Shown: piece after piece, positions 54,755 to 64,000 of the stretch
Layout of the letters: the number at the start of each line of letters is the position of its first letter
Position numbering within the stretch: position 1 is the stretch's first letter
Source of the DNA: Chiridota heheva
Lineage: Eukaryota > Echinodermata > Holothuroidea > Apodida > Chiridotidae
Direction of reading: 5' to 3'
DNA length: 64,000 bases
Assembly (NCBI GenBank): GCA_020152595.1
Contig: JAIGNY010003048.1
Coordinates: 268,501 to 332,500, forward strand
Notes under the pieces: model-generated
Told to the model about the DNA's origin: nothing
Databases searched by the model: none
What the model saw: only the letters and a program-made list of their open reading frames with translations
Position numbers and translations under genes: made by a program

Positions 54755-54940
54755 TAAGAGGTGTTAACATGGTTAACAGGTTAACATGGCTAACAGGTTA
54801 ACATGGTTAACAGGTTAACATGGTTAACATGATTAAGAGGTTAACATGTTAAAAGGTTAACATGCTTAGCATGGTTAACATAGTTAACAGGTTAACATGT
54901 TAACAAGTTAGCATGGTTACAGGTTAACATGGTTATCGGC
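54755..54940. repeat. 17-bp minisatellite GGTTAACATGGTTAACA
   Basis: About eleven units of AACAGGTTAACATGGTT and variants. GTTAAC is itself palindromic, so the array is dense in small inverted repeats. Confidence 0.92.
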
Positions 54941-55554
54941 TAAATGAATATGCTGCCATTGACAGTGCTTTTTTGTTGCGTGTTTCAAGACAATATAAGC
55001 TTAGGTCTCACTTTGTATTGTTTATAAGCAGTTAGGCAATTTTTTTTTAAGTGAAAGGAAATTATCTGTCCCACTTTTGACTTTAAAATTCATTATGTCT
55101 TGTTTTTCTTCGTCGCCTTGTTTCATTTAATATGTAATTATTATTAACTGTTTTAGATTAAAACCTTGACCATTTTCTTTAACATGAATATTTTAGATTA
55201 TTTGCTTATTTTCATTAATAGATATAATTCTAAACTCTCTTATCTTATATTCATTGCGTTTGATTTTATTCTTATTAAAAGGCGGAAACATTTCCATGCC
55301 CATTTGGGTGTTTAGGTTCCCTATACCTTTTCATTTCATGCACTATAATAATATCATATTACTTCATACTTCAATTAATATAATTAATTATATTTTCTTT
55401 TCATTTTGATCTCATTCAGTCATTGTTAATTCTGTTGTATAATACGTATATTATTTGTTATGAGCAGGGCTAAAAATCTAGGGGTGCTCAGCACCTTTTG
55501 TTTAAAATTGACTTGACTTTGAGGAAAGGGGGTGCTCAGCCCCTATTAAATCAA

Positions 55555-55765
55555 TTGACTGTAGAAAATGTTCTAAAAATCGAAGAAAATGTTCGAAAAT
55601 TGAAGAAAATGTTCCGACAATCGAAGAAAATGTTCCGAAAATTGAAAGAAATTGCCTGGAAATTAATAAAAGTTACCGAAATTTGGCCAAAAATACGTTA
55701 AAATTGACCCAAAATCAAAAAACCGTTTAAAAATGAAGGAAAATTCCCGAAAATTGGCCTTTTCT
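55555..55765. repeat. Degenerate GAAAATGTTCNGAAAATNGAA repeat
   Basis: Successive 20-24 base units GAAGAAAATGTTCCGAAAAT with variants, decaying to AAGTTACCGAAATTTGGCCA. This is the reverse-complement relative of the 54340-54680 array. Confidence 0.75.
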
Positions 55766-58700
55766 TTGTGAGCCACCCTTGCTAATTTTTCTTTTCATTA
55801 TAGAAATCAGCCCTGGTATGAAATGCGATGAAAGATGAACTTTTAAGATTTATATTTTTAAGATTTCTTCGCTGAAAGGTGAAAAATGTAGTGAAAATAG
55901 AAAAGATCAAAATGAATATATTGTGTCTCGTGAAAAGCCTACTATATAATTTTAAAAAAAACACTTTCTGTTATTCTTAATTCTTACAAGTTGTATGAAC
56001 ATACTCATCCATTTTGTTTTAGAATTGTCTAAAAATTTATTTAAATATAAAATACAAACACTGTATGTTAAATATGAAGTTCTGAAGACAGCTTTCGCCT
56101 CTGTCACTATGAAAAAACTCTCAAATTGGTTTGTATAGGATAAGGTTTGTATGTATCACATGCTTTCTGAGTTCTAAATTTAACGTGAACTCTTCAAACA
56201 CTATCCTGAACCTCCTTCATAGCACTAAAACATGCTTCTACCTCAACATCTACCACTCTTTACTTTCTTCTTAATCCCAAGCCTCTCCACTTTTAAAGGA
56301 AATGATATTTAACATTCCTTTCATAGATTGTAGAAAAACTTCCAGAAACAGCTTGGTGCAAAAAAAAACCATTCAAAATTAATAGTTTAAATAATGATAT
56401 GAAAATAGAGAATTGTTTTTAAAAACACCTTGAATTTCAGCTCTGTGATTCATATAATCATTTCCATTCAAATTCTTTGCTACTTTCTTTTTACTAAATA
56501 CATTGTTTTTGCTTTAAATGGCATTTTTGTGGATGCATGATTGCAGGTAAAGGGTGATATGTAGGTAAGTGCCAACATAACTCATAAATCAAACTTTTTC
56601 ACCACTTTTAATCTGTTTTCTACTCTACCATAAAAAAATGAAAATCTATGAGATCATATCCTTAGCCCCATTCTCTTAAAGCACCTTTTATTTATCAAGG
56701 ATCATACCTCTTAAACTCACTCCTTTTCCATCATCATCGTCATCCTCCTTCTTCCCCTCCCATGTGTTGGTGAGTATTATGAGCCATTTCAATCACGTAA
56801 GCTTGGCTCAGCATTCCTTTTGTATCCCCAAAGTATATTGAATGTAAAAAGGAGGTCCATTGAAGACCAGCTTTCATTTTATCATGTCTTGATACATAGA
56901 GGGCATATGCAAATTACATGCTCTTGTCAGACAAGGGAAGCACATGCCTGGCCCCTATGAACCTAATTTACCAAAGCATTGGTGTTATATTCCAATTTTT
57001 AGGTAGCCCATGAGGGCCATGACTCACTTTCATGCAAGATCTTCACATTACATGTATGACTCATGTGCTAATTACACCAGAGTTGTATCAAGTCTCCATT
57101 CGGGTCCCAATTTACAAAACTGAGTGAGCAACTCCAGTCACAAAATCAGTTACTCGTTTACAACTCTTGAATAACACCCACTTATCCTTATTCTAAATCT
57201 CATTAAATCTGCATCTTGCATCACAGTTTATTGGGCACATCATACTGACTGCTTGAGTGTTGTTTATCACATATAAACTAACAAACAAGCAACTTCACTA
57301 TCATTTAAAGATTGAACATATACAAAAATGTATGCTGCTTATTGTGCAATAGAGTTTGGCATAAACAAGTGAATGGGGGTTTGCAATGGAAATCTTGAAG
57401 TAACAGTAAATAAACATCATGTGTGGAAAACATGAATGGTGTGTTTTATATTCTGTACAATACATGCAGTATTTGTTGATATGGTTTGGAATAACTATTT
57501 TGTTCAACTTTTTTTTCACATAAGATAAAGAGTGAATTGGGAGCCTAAAAAACTTTTGTTTTCTGGTTCTATTACACATTCCATGTGTAATTATGCTTGC
57601 CTGCATGCGCTTTTAGCTTGCCTATTTTTCTCATTATTATTTTGTAAGTCAAACTGTGCAACTCAATTTCATTACAACTAGACTACCGGTAGATCAATTT
57701 TCTATGGCAGATAGTGTTTTATTGTGAACGTAAGTGTCAAATTTTGAAAGAGGATATATATATGCTTTAGTATTTTTTTTGTGTGTGATTTTTAATTGAA
57801 ATTTTATTGTAAGGGTGAAATGCTGTTGGAAGTTTAATTTTGCCATGAACTTTCCTCTTGTTTGGTGCAATTAAAATAAACATAATATATGACGTAATTA
57901 CTTTAAACAGAAAACGTTTACAACAATGACAATACTTTGACAAGAAATAATTGCATTAAGTGTTCTCTTGCATGCTTCAAATTGGCTGTTGTAGCAAATG
58001 TGGTACATTCCACTTTAAACATATGTGCCAAAGGATTTACTCAATATTGATTGATTAAAATGTATTCTAGTATGCTGATCAATATATATTTATCGCATTG
58101 TTATTGAAAGGTCTTTGGAAGATATTTCTTTTCCTAAATATTCCAAATATTTCTGAATATACAAACAAACAAACATTCCAAGAACTATGCAATCACAATG
58201 ATTTGATCATCCTTTTGATGTGAAAGGAGTATCTTGCACATAGATGTGTGCAAAATTACATGAGAGTTTGATTTTATGTTTTTATCATTCATGAAGGATA
58301 GAGCTGTTAACAAATGTGTATACATTTATTTGTAAATATTTTGAGTTTCTATTGTGTATTGTTATCCATCAAGTACATGTATATAAACTTACATGTTAAC
58401 TTTTTAATTTGTGTATAAAATATTAAGTTTTGTAGCATACTCAACCCAAGAATGTTGTTTGATTAAAGGCTATAAGCTTTGTATTCAATGTCACCTTGCT
58501 GAAATTCAATAATGTTATCAAATCAGGGATGTGTTTCAAATCAGGAATGTATTTCAAATCAGGGATGCATTTTAAACCAGGCATAGAGTTATGTGTGGAG
58601 TAGAAGCATATGCTTTTGTTTGCCATACTTGAAAATATGACGGTTGTCTTTCACTATATTTGATTTTGCTAATATTCACATTGTTTGTACCAAGTTGTTA

Positions 58701-59365
58701 AACTTTTGAAATAAGTTACCTGTGGGTATTTATACAATTTTTTTTATTTGTATTTAAATCTTCCTTGAGAGAGTCACACCTTTATAAGATTTTTAACATG
58801 ATCAATGTTGGATGTTAATATTTAGGAAGGCCCAGGGTTGTATGGGCACAGTTCATACATGTATATTGATAAATGTATTCAATATAAATGTTGTAAAAGA
58901 GGTAGAAGATTCCATCATGCACCTATTTTTGTGTATATATTGAAGTTAGTATAGTTTCCTGTAAGTGTGTTGTATCTTTCCTTGATAGATTCTTATTAAG
59001 ATGCATGTTTATATTTTTATGTTCTAAGCAAATCTTCCTGTATCCACCAGGAAGGTATGAGGCTGTACATATATAAGTTTGTTTAAATGCATATATTTAA
59101 GTGCAGCTGTTTAAAAATATGATTTTAGTTCATTTGAAACAAGCAAATGTTTTATGTACATATTGAATTCAATGTTTAAGTGAAGAAAATTTTGAAAGGA
59201 AAAAAATTGTGTTTGTTCTTTTTTTTGTCTGTTACTTTGCATACTTCCTTGTTATGAAGCTCAATTTGTTTGTATGAATCAGATTCAGAATAATCATCAC
59301 TTAGTCAGTGCAGATGCTGCAGAAACAATAGACTTGCAGGGTCGCCCAATTATTTGATATTGACC
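55766..59365. other. Long stretch without recognised genes
   Basis: AT-rich, low in repeats, with stop-dense frames on both strands. The composition (many ATGTA, TTTGTA and GTATAT words around 58000-59200) would suit a long 3' UTR or intron, but no adjoining exon was identified. Three GGGATG/CAGG-type 19-mers (AAATCAGGNATGNNTTTCAA) repeat at 58520-58575. Confidence 0.45.
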
Positions 59366-59369
59366 AAAG

Positions 59370-59720
59370 ATGAAGATGGCAGTGCAAATTTTCTGTTAAC
59401 ACCTGCATATGATGGTAGAGAATACAGTGGTTAAGGAGTAGGGTTCCTGGATTCCATTCCCAGCAGAGCATCTTTGATGGGTCCTTGGGCATGCCACCTT
59501 ATCTTGGTTGTCTCTGCTCCACCCAAACTGTAATAATGGATGAGTGAATCTGTGATGGTTTAATGTACCATCCTACAGCCCACCATTGGCTCCTATCCAC
59601 TTGCATCATTTGAACCAGGAAAAAGCGTTGGCTAATGTCACTGATGAAATTAACTTATGGCTTCCTTAGTCTTTGAGTGGTACCATCAAAAAAGATGATT
59701 ATGGAGTATACTCCCATCCC
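59370..59720 (+). mobile_element. Probable tRNA-derived SINE, third family
   Basis: Head: ATGGTAGAGAATACAGTGGT and TTCCTGGATTCCATTCCCAG (box B-like). Core: GGTCCTTGGGCATGCCACCT then TATCTT, resembling the conserved CTTGGGCAAG-type core of some animal SINEs. Then AATAATGGATGAGTGAATCT. No tail or target duplication was identified. Confidence 0.55.
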
Positions 59721-59769
59721 AAGTGAACATAAACCCCTTGACCTTAAACATTCATCATCGCTGATGTTA

Positions 59770-60296
59770 TTAAAGGAATATTCCAGTAAAATTTCATCTT
59801 TATATATTTGATGGAGGACAATAAAAATTTTTTAGTGAAAACCCCATCATGTCCATAATAGTTCCTACAAGAAGTAAGGACACAAACTATTTTTCTTGCA
59901 CATCGAAAAGTGACTGTTCTATGAAATCTAAGCCACTCTTACAACTAACCCCAGAAGTTGTTAAAAACCTTATTTATTTATTTGAATTTTTAAGTCCTAG
60001 TTTTTATATGATCTGAGAAAATTTTCCGAAGATTTTTAAGGAATTATCAAATTATTTTTTCCATTTAACATTTGAACATATAATTGTGCGAAATATAGAG
60101 TCAAATTTCAATAAGAGAAATCCACATTTGATTGCCATTTGAGTGGAAGTGATGTGTGTGAGGCACTTCTACAAGTTCAAGAATTGGATTTTGTGCAGTA
60201 ATATTTGAACAAGCTAAATACATGGGTTTTTTACCAATCTGCTTCTTTTGTCTATCACATATGTAAACATGAAATTTGAGTGGAATATTCCTTTAA
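59770..60296. mobile_element. MITE of the TTAAAGGAATATTC family, copy 2
   Basis: TTAAAGGAATATTCCAGTAA then AATTTCA at the left; TGAAATTTGAGTGGAATATT then CCTTTAA at the right. Internal GATGGAGGACAATAAAAA and GAAGTAAGGACA blocks match copy 1 at 11793-12386. Confidence 0.85.
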
Positions 60297-60298
60297 TG

Positions 60299-60928
60299 CA
60301 GGGGTGGTGCCAGGATTTGGCCGACGGGGGGTCTAAGTATACTAATTTTTCACCTATGTACTAAAACATTTAGACCTGTTCCCGACGAATGCCCCAAAAA
60401 ATTTCCGACGGGTGGGCTACAGGTCCCGAGAGTGGGGGGGATCAGGACCGCCGAGAGGATTGCTGACTTGGGGCTGGGCCCAGGGGGAAATGAGTCGCCG
60501 ACAACGACGAGTGAACACACAATTACAATGATGGGGTTGTCGCCTGCGTATTCGGTTATGATAGTAACAATGCTTTTACGAAACGCTTACTACGACCCGG
60601 GTGAGAACACAGATACGACGTACCGACAGACATAACATCGACAACTAAGTCGATGTCCACGGCCTTTGATAACCCAGTTGTAGTGCACTGGCGTGTCTAC
60701 CCAACCCAGGCTTGAACCCAGGGCCTCGTGGTCTGTAGACGTGTATGATAACCGTCACACCACAGTCGGTAGACAGTGGAAAAATGAGTGTAACCGGATC
60801 CCTTTATATTGGATTTTAACGTTATATTTTTCGGGCCCCCAAATTGCTCCGGGCCCCAGTACATTTGTAACCCCCCTCCCCCTCTCGGCGGCCTTGGGGA
60901 GATATACCCCCGCCTGGCCCCACCCCTG
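60299..60928. mobile_element. hAT-like element with CAGGGGTGG termini, carrying a SINE
   Basis: Left end CAGGGGTGGTGCCAGG, right end inverted CAGGGGTGGGGCCAGG. TAATG-type sequence stands on both sides (60294-60298 and after 60929). A second inverted pair CCGCCGAGAG (60448-60457 and 60882-60891) lies inside and may mark an inner element. It inserted directly beside the MITE ending at 60296. Confidence 0.7.
60496..60781 (-). mobile_element. tRNA-derived SINE, same family as 13294-13551
   Basis: Flanked by AAATGAGT (60488-60495 and 60782-60789). On the minus strand the head has GTGGTGTGACGGTTATCATA (box A-like) and CCCTGGGTTCAAGCCTGGGT (box B-like), then CAAAGGCCGTGGACATCG and a tail ending in CGTCGTTGTCGGCG. 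More complete at its 5' end than the 13294 copy. Confidence 0.88.
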
Positions 60929-60939
60929 CTAATGTCAAA

Positions 60940-61390
60940 AGTGGTAAGTGTGGTTATTCATATTTTATGTTAGTTCATTTTTCAATAAAAAAAGTGGGCA
61001 GTGTCCATGACCTTGTTCTGGTCAGGCTGACATTGAGTGTATAGGTGCATCCACAATGGTTGCTTGACCCCCCTTCTTAATTAATTTTGTTCCCTCTTGG
61101 CCTTTTTTCAAATGCTGACTATACCCCAATGATTTTTTCTCAACTTTCATCATTAAACTAATTAATGAAATGATTTAATTTATGTACTTGTAATTGAATA
61201 TCCGCATTTTGTTCAAAATAGGCCATGCTCATCGACTTCCCCAAGCAAATCCATAATTTTACATTGTAGTGAGACTATGAAGGAAGATATGCAAATTCAG
61301 CACATGTACCATATTTGGCTGTACTACGTCATCTTTCTCATGCATATTCATTTTTCTGTGACGTTTTGACCTACAGGCTTACCCAAACAA
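60940..61390. other. No feature recognised
   Basis: AT-rich flank. A CRE-like TGACGTTTTGACC lies at about 61359, upstream of the candidate first exon. Confidence 0.35.
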
Positions 61391-61391
61391 A

Positions 61392-61437
61392 ATGGCCGCC
61401 GTTCGCCGTAAAATTGGAAATAAAACATCTGGTACAG
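61392..61437 (+). CDS. Candidate first coding exon (weak)
   Basis: ATG at 61392 sits in AACAAAATGGCCGCCGTTCG, a near-ideal start context that also matches a YY1-type AANATGGCNGC element common at animal gene starts. It encodes MAAVRRKIGNKTSGTG before a possible donor ACAG/GTCGTA; an alternative donor is CTG/GTACAG. The frame stays open to about 61490. No downstream exon was found in the window, so this is only a candidate. Confidence 0.25.
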
Positions 61438-61439
61438 GT

Positions 61440-61870
61440 CGTATTAGTAAATATCATATTGCAGATTCCTTGTTAATTTGTTTATATATGTAGAAATATC
61501 AAGTGTGGAAAAACTCATTTACTTTCACAAATGTGAAATACGATTTTGACCTGATTTTTGTCTACCGGAAGAACACATTGCTCAAGGAAATTGTATGGAC
61601 TATCGCCGTAACGAAAAGAATTATTCGTTACTACGGCAAAATGATATAAATATGTTCCGATCAGGTTTACAATGAAACCTTAACCTATATTCTGTCTTAA
61701 ATGCGAGGTTTATTTTGAAAAGGAAGTTTCGGAAATTAGCGATCAATTTTTAAGTCTGTCTTTAGGTCACGAAGGTTCTAAATTCAAATTTTCGATTGCG
61801 CAATAATTGTTGAAAATTCGAGAATTTGCGAGGTCAGATTCCCGACTGTATATGGCTCATATCAAACATG
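61440..61870. other. No feature recognised
   Basis: Moderately AT-rich unique sequence with several CGs. A short inverted motif TATCGCCGTAACGAAAAG/TTCGTTACTACGG lies near 61605-61640. Confidence 0.35.
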
Positions 61871-61874
61871 ATCT

Positions 61875-62035
61875 GAAAACTCCAGATCAAGCTTTGATCA
61901 GGCCAGATCAAATTTGAGTTTATATCTGCCCATTTCTTAATCTGGCCAGATGTGGATTTGATTATAAATCCCAGATTTGGATTTGATATGAAATCCAGAT
62001 CTGGGTGTTATATCTTGCCAGATCTGGAATTTTCG
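61875..62035. repeat. Cluster of CCAGATCTGG-type palindromes
   Basis: CAGATCAAGCTTTGATCAGG, CCAGATCAAATTTGA, TCTGGCCAGATGTGGATTTG, CCCAGATTTGGATTTGATAT and CCAGATCTGG occur in close succession. Most are short inverted repeats around AGATC. Confidence 0.65.
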
Positions 62036-62039
62036 TAAG

Positions 62040-63328
62040 GGTAGGCGGGATTTGGCGGGGAGTGAGGGGAGCACTGGTGGTGGTGGGGGGGGCACTCTTC
62101 CCACACCTTTTTTCCAAATGCATCCTTTTTATAAGGTGATTTTTTTGTATCTTAGCGTGATCCCCCCAATCCCCCTATTTCCGTTTTTTTGGACTCCCAC
62201 ACTTTCGGTAGACAAATCTACAGTATGGGTTTGAGATTGCGGACGGACATGTAGCAATGTTGGCCTACTTTTAGAAATCATTGAGGACCATCACGGCCAT
62301 AGGTGTCCGGCCCTTGGTCACGACATGCTTTAATTGTGTCAAATAAATACTAAATGTATATTACATCATCTATGTACTATGTAGAATTTGTGAGTGAGTG
62401 GATTTTTATTTGTTTCCAAGCTCTTATAATGACCTAGAATAATTTTCATATAACTTTCAAAAAGACACCTCCTGCCGGTTTGCTCTCAACTTTAAAGGTA
62501 GCCTCCTGCCCCGTCCGCCGTACCTTTTAAGAGGACACCGCCTCTCTTCGCTCCTTACTCTAGGACAAGGGGGAAGTGGTCCTTTCCCCCCTGGGTGACA
62601 TCGCTGAGGCAAGGACGCCATTCTGATTGAATAATTGGTTGATGACTTAGTTGACAATTTCAGGGATGGTAGAGAAGGGATAGCAGACTTTATTACGCAT
62701 GTCCAAACCTCAGGTAACCTTCTATTAAAATTACCATCATCCGCAAGATATTAGATGATACTTTGCAGAAAACATCGCGAAAGTCCACGAAACTACCCCC
62801 TTCTGTTCCAACAACAAAACAAAAAACCCAGACCCCGAATTTAATGCATAGGTTTATGGTGCACATGATTAGTTCAGTGCTACCTGATGTCTCTGACGAC
62901 AATAATTAATCATTAAATTTCTGATTGCACTGCGGCCGTCATTTAATTCCTGAGTCAGAAGTGGGGCCTATTTTATTTCGAGAATTTAATGGCATCTGAT
63001 AACACGTTTAGTGGCTTAAATAAAGGGCATGGATTCATGCAGCAAATTATCAAGAATCAGATTGAAAGGTAAGCTTAAAACTACAATTTACAGTTTAGGA
63101 GGTGTTTGCGTGAATATGTAACTGTCTGTCTGACTGACTCGGTGACTGTGGTCAGTGTTGGGCTTAAGCTTAATTTATTTCTCACGTTTGGATTTAGTTT
63201 TGAAAAACTTTAGGTCGATTTAGTGAAGGCATCATTTTTCAATTAGGCCACTACATTTTTTTCTACGAGTGATGATTTATGAACTTTCAACTGCAAGTTT
63301 GAACTTAAGTCTTTAGCCTAACGTTTAC
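62040..63328. other. No gene recognised
   Basis: Includes a G-rich run at 62075-62092 and a GC-richer stretch 62460-62630. ORFs there are short and domain-less. Confidence 0.4.
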
Positions 63329-63789
63329 GGGCTCACCAGAAATACAAATCCATAGGGGCACTATCGTTACAGTTAATAGGAGAAAACACAATTTTTCGTG
63401 ATTTCGACACAAATTGCACATACCTCAACCAAAAAGCCATAAATCTAATTATTATCTGATTTGTCATGATATTTCAGCCAAAAAAATCCACACCATATAT
63501 TGTCATATTTTAGGTGAATGGCTGAAAACGAGGTATTTTTGTGGAAAAAATTTGGCCTTTACATTACGATATAAAAGTACCTATTTCGCGAAAATGTCAA
63601 TTTTTGACAATGTCAAATTTAACAAAAACACCTCGTTTTCAGCCATTCAGCTGAAATTTGACAAATCGGACAATATTTACATTTCTGAAAGTTTTAAGTT
63701 GAGGTAGGCCTATGTCGAAAAATCGTGTTTTCTCCTATTAACCGTAAGTTGTAATAAGTGCCCCTACGATTTTTAATTTGGGTGAGCCC
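63329..63789. mobile_element. MITE with long terminal inverted repeats (GGGCTCACC)
   Basis: The left arm (GGGCTCACCAGAAATACAAA, ATAGGGGCACTATCGTTACA, GTTAATAGGAGAAAACACAA, TTTTTCG) is mirrored at the right (GGGCTCACCCAAATTAAAAA, GTAGGGGCACTTATTACAAC, GGTTAATAGGAGAAAACACG on the minus strand). Pairing continues inward (GAATGGCTGAAAACGAGGTA with ACCTCGTTTTCAGCCATTCA), making most of the 461 bases a fold-back. The 97-codon ORF inside is a by-product. Confidence 0.88.
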
Positions 63790-64000
63790 TATAAACAAAT
63801 ACTATTCTTACGGTCAGAGTTGACGTAACCGTGTACGAGCTCAGTATGGTTTTGCCAAGTTGGAGGGGAAACTTTTTTCATTACAGAGTCAATGGGATAT
63901 TTTTTATAAATACTTGTGTCGTCTCAGCCAGTCAGCGAAATTAATTGTACTCATATATAGCATAGCATAGCAAGGTTTAACATCCCGAAAGCATCCAGTG

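Noticed and set aside
60690..60770. tRNA gene on the minus strand
   Set aside because: tRNA-like head of a SINE with target duplications; also found at 13294-13551.
63414..63707. 97-codon plus-strand ORF
   Set aside because: Lies inside a fold-back MITE; no domain.

Overview
The window is nuclear DNA of an animal, most likely a marine invertebrate. It is AT-rich, has one spliced gene with GT-AG introns, and is otherwise filled with metazoan transposon classes: LINEs of three types, tRNA-derived SINEs, a Ty3/gypsy element, a Polinton/Maverick remnant, hAT relics, many small inverted-repeat elements and several minisatellites. The species cannot be fixed from the sequence. Dense NTPase-TPR receptor-like genes together with Polintons and CR1/RTE LINEs fit a deuterostome such as an echinoderm or hemichordate, or a mollusc; that is inference.

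Only one convincing host gene is present: 29835-39450 on the + strand. Four exons join in frame into a STAND (NB-ARC-like) NTPase followed by TPR repeats. Its P-loop has Arg where Ser/Thr is expected and its Walker B acidic residue is missing, so it looks like an NLR-type scaffold with an altered nucleotide site. N-terminal exons are probably missing because exon 1 starts at a splice acceptor. The introns hold nested repeats, and decayed copies of the last exon lie just downstream.

Left part (1-29.8 kb): a broken BED-finger hAT transposase (1-707, minus); a 24-bp minisatellite with higher-order structure (3.3-4.7 kb); an unrecognised broken ORF (5.0-5.9 kb, minus); a compact Polinton relic with an adenain-type protease, tandem PC4-like domains and a WW-like small protein, two of them behind TATA boxes (6.3-7.8 kb, minus); a fold-back element pierced by a SINE (13.25-14.06 kb); a 4.3-kb two-armed inverted satellite array (15.95-20.25 kb); and a CR1-like LINE (minus) split by an insert that carries an RTE LINE (plus), itself split by a small element (21.06-25.03 kb).

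Right part (39.5-64 kb): inverted-repeat elements, a 23/41-bp compound minisatellite (43.6-44.5 kb), a decayed Ty3/gypsy element (47.6-50.3 kb), degenerate low-complexity repeats, a nested SINE/MITE/hAT-like cluster (59.4-60.9 kb) and a long-TIR element at 63.3-63.8 kb. Apart from one weak first-exon candidate at 61392, no host coding sequence was recognised there. The window is best read as one immune-receptor-like gene in a repeat-rich region with repeated nested insertion.
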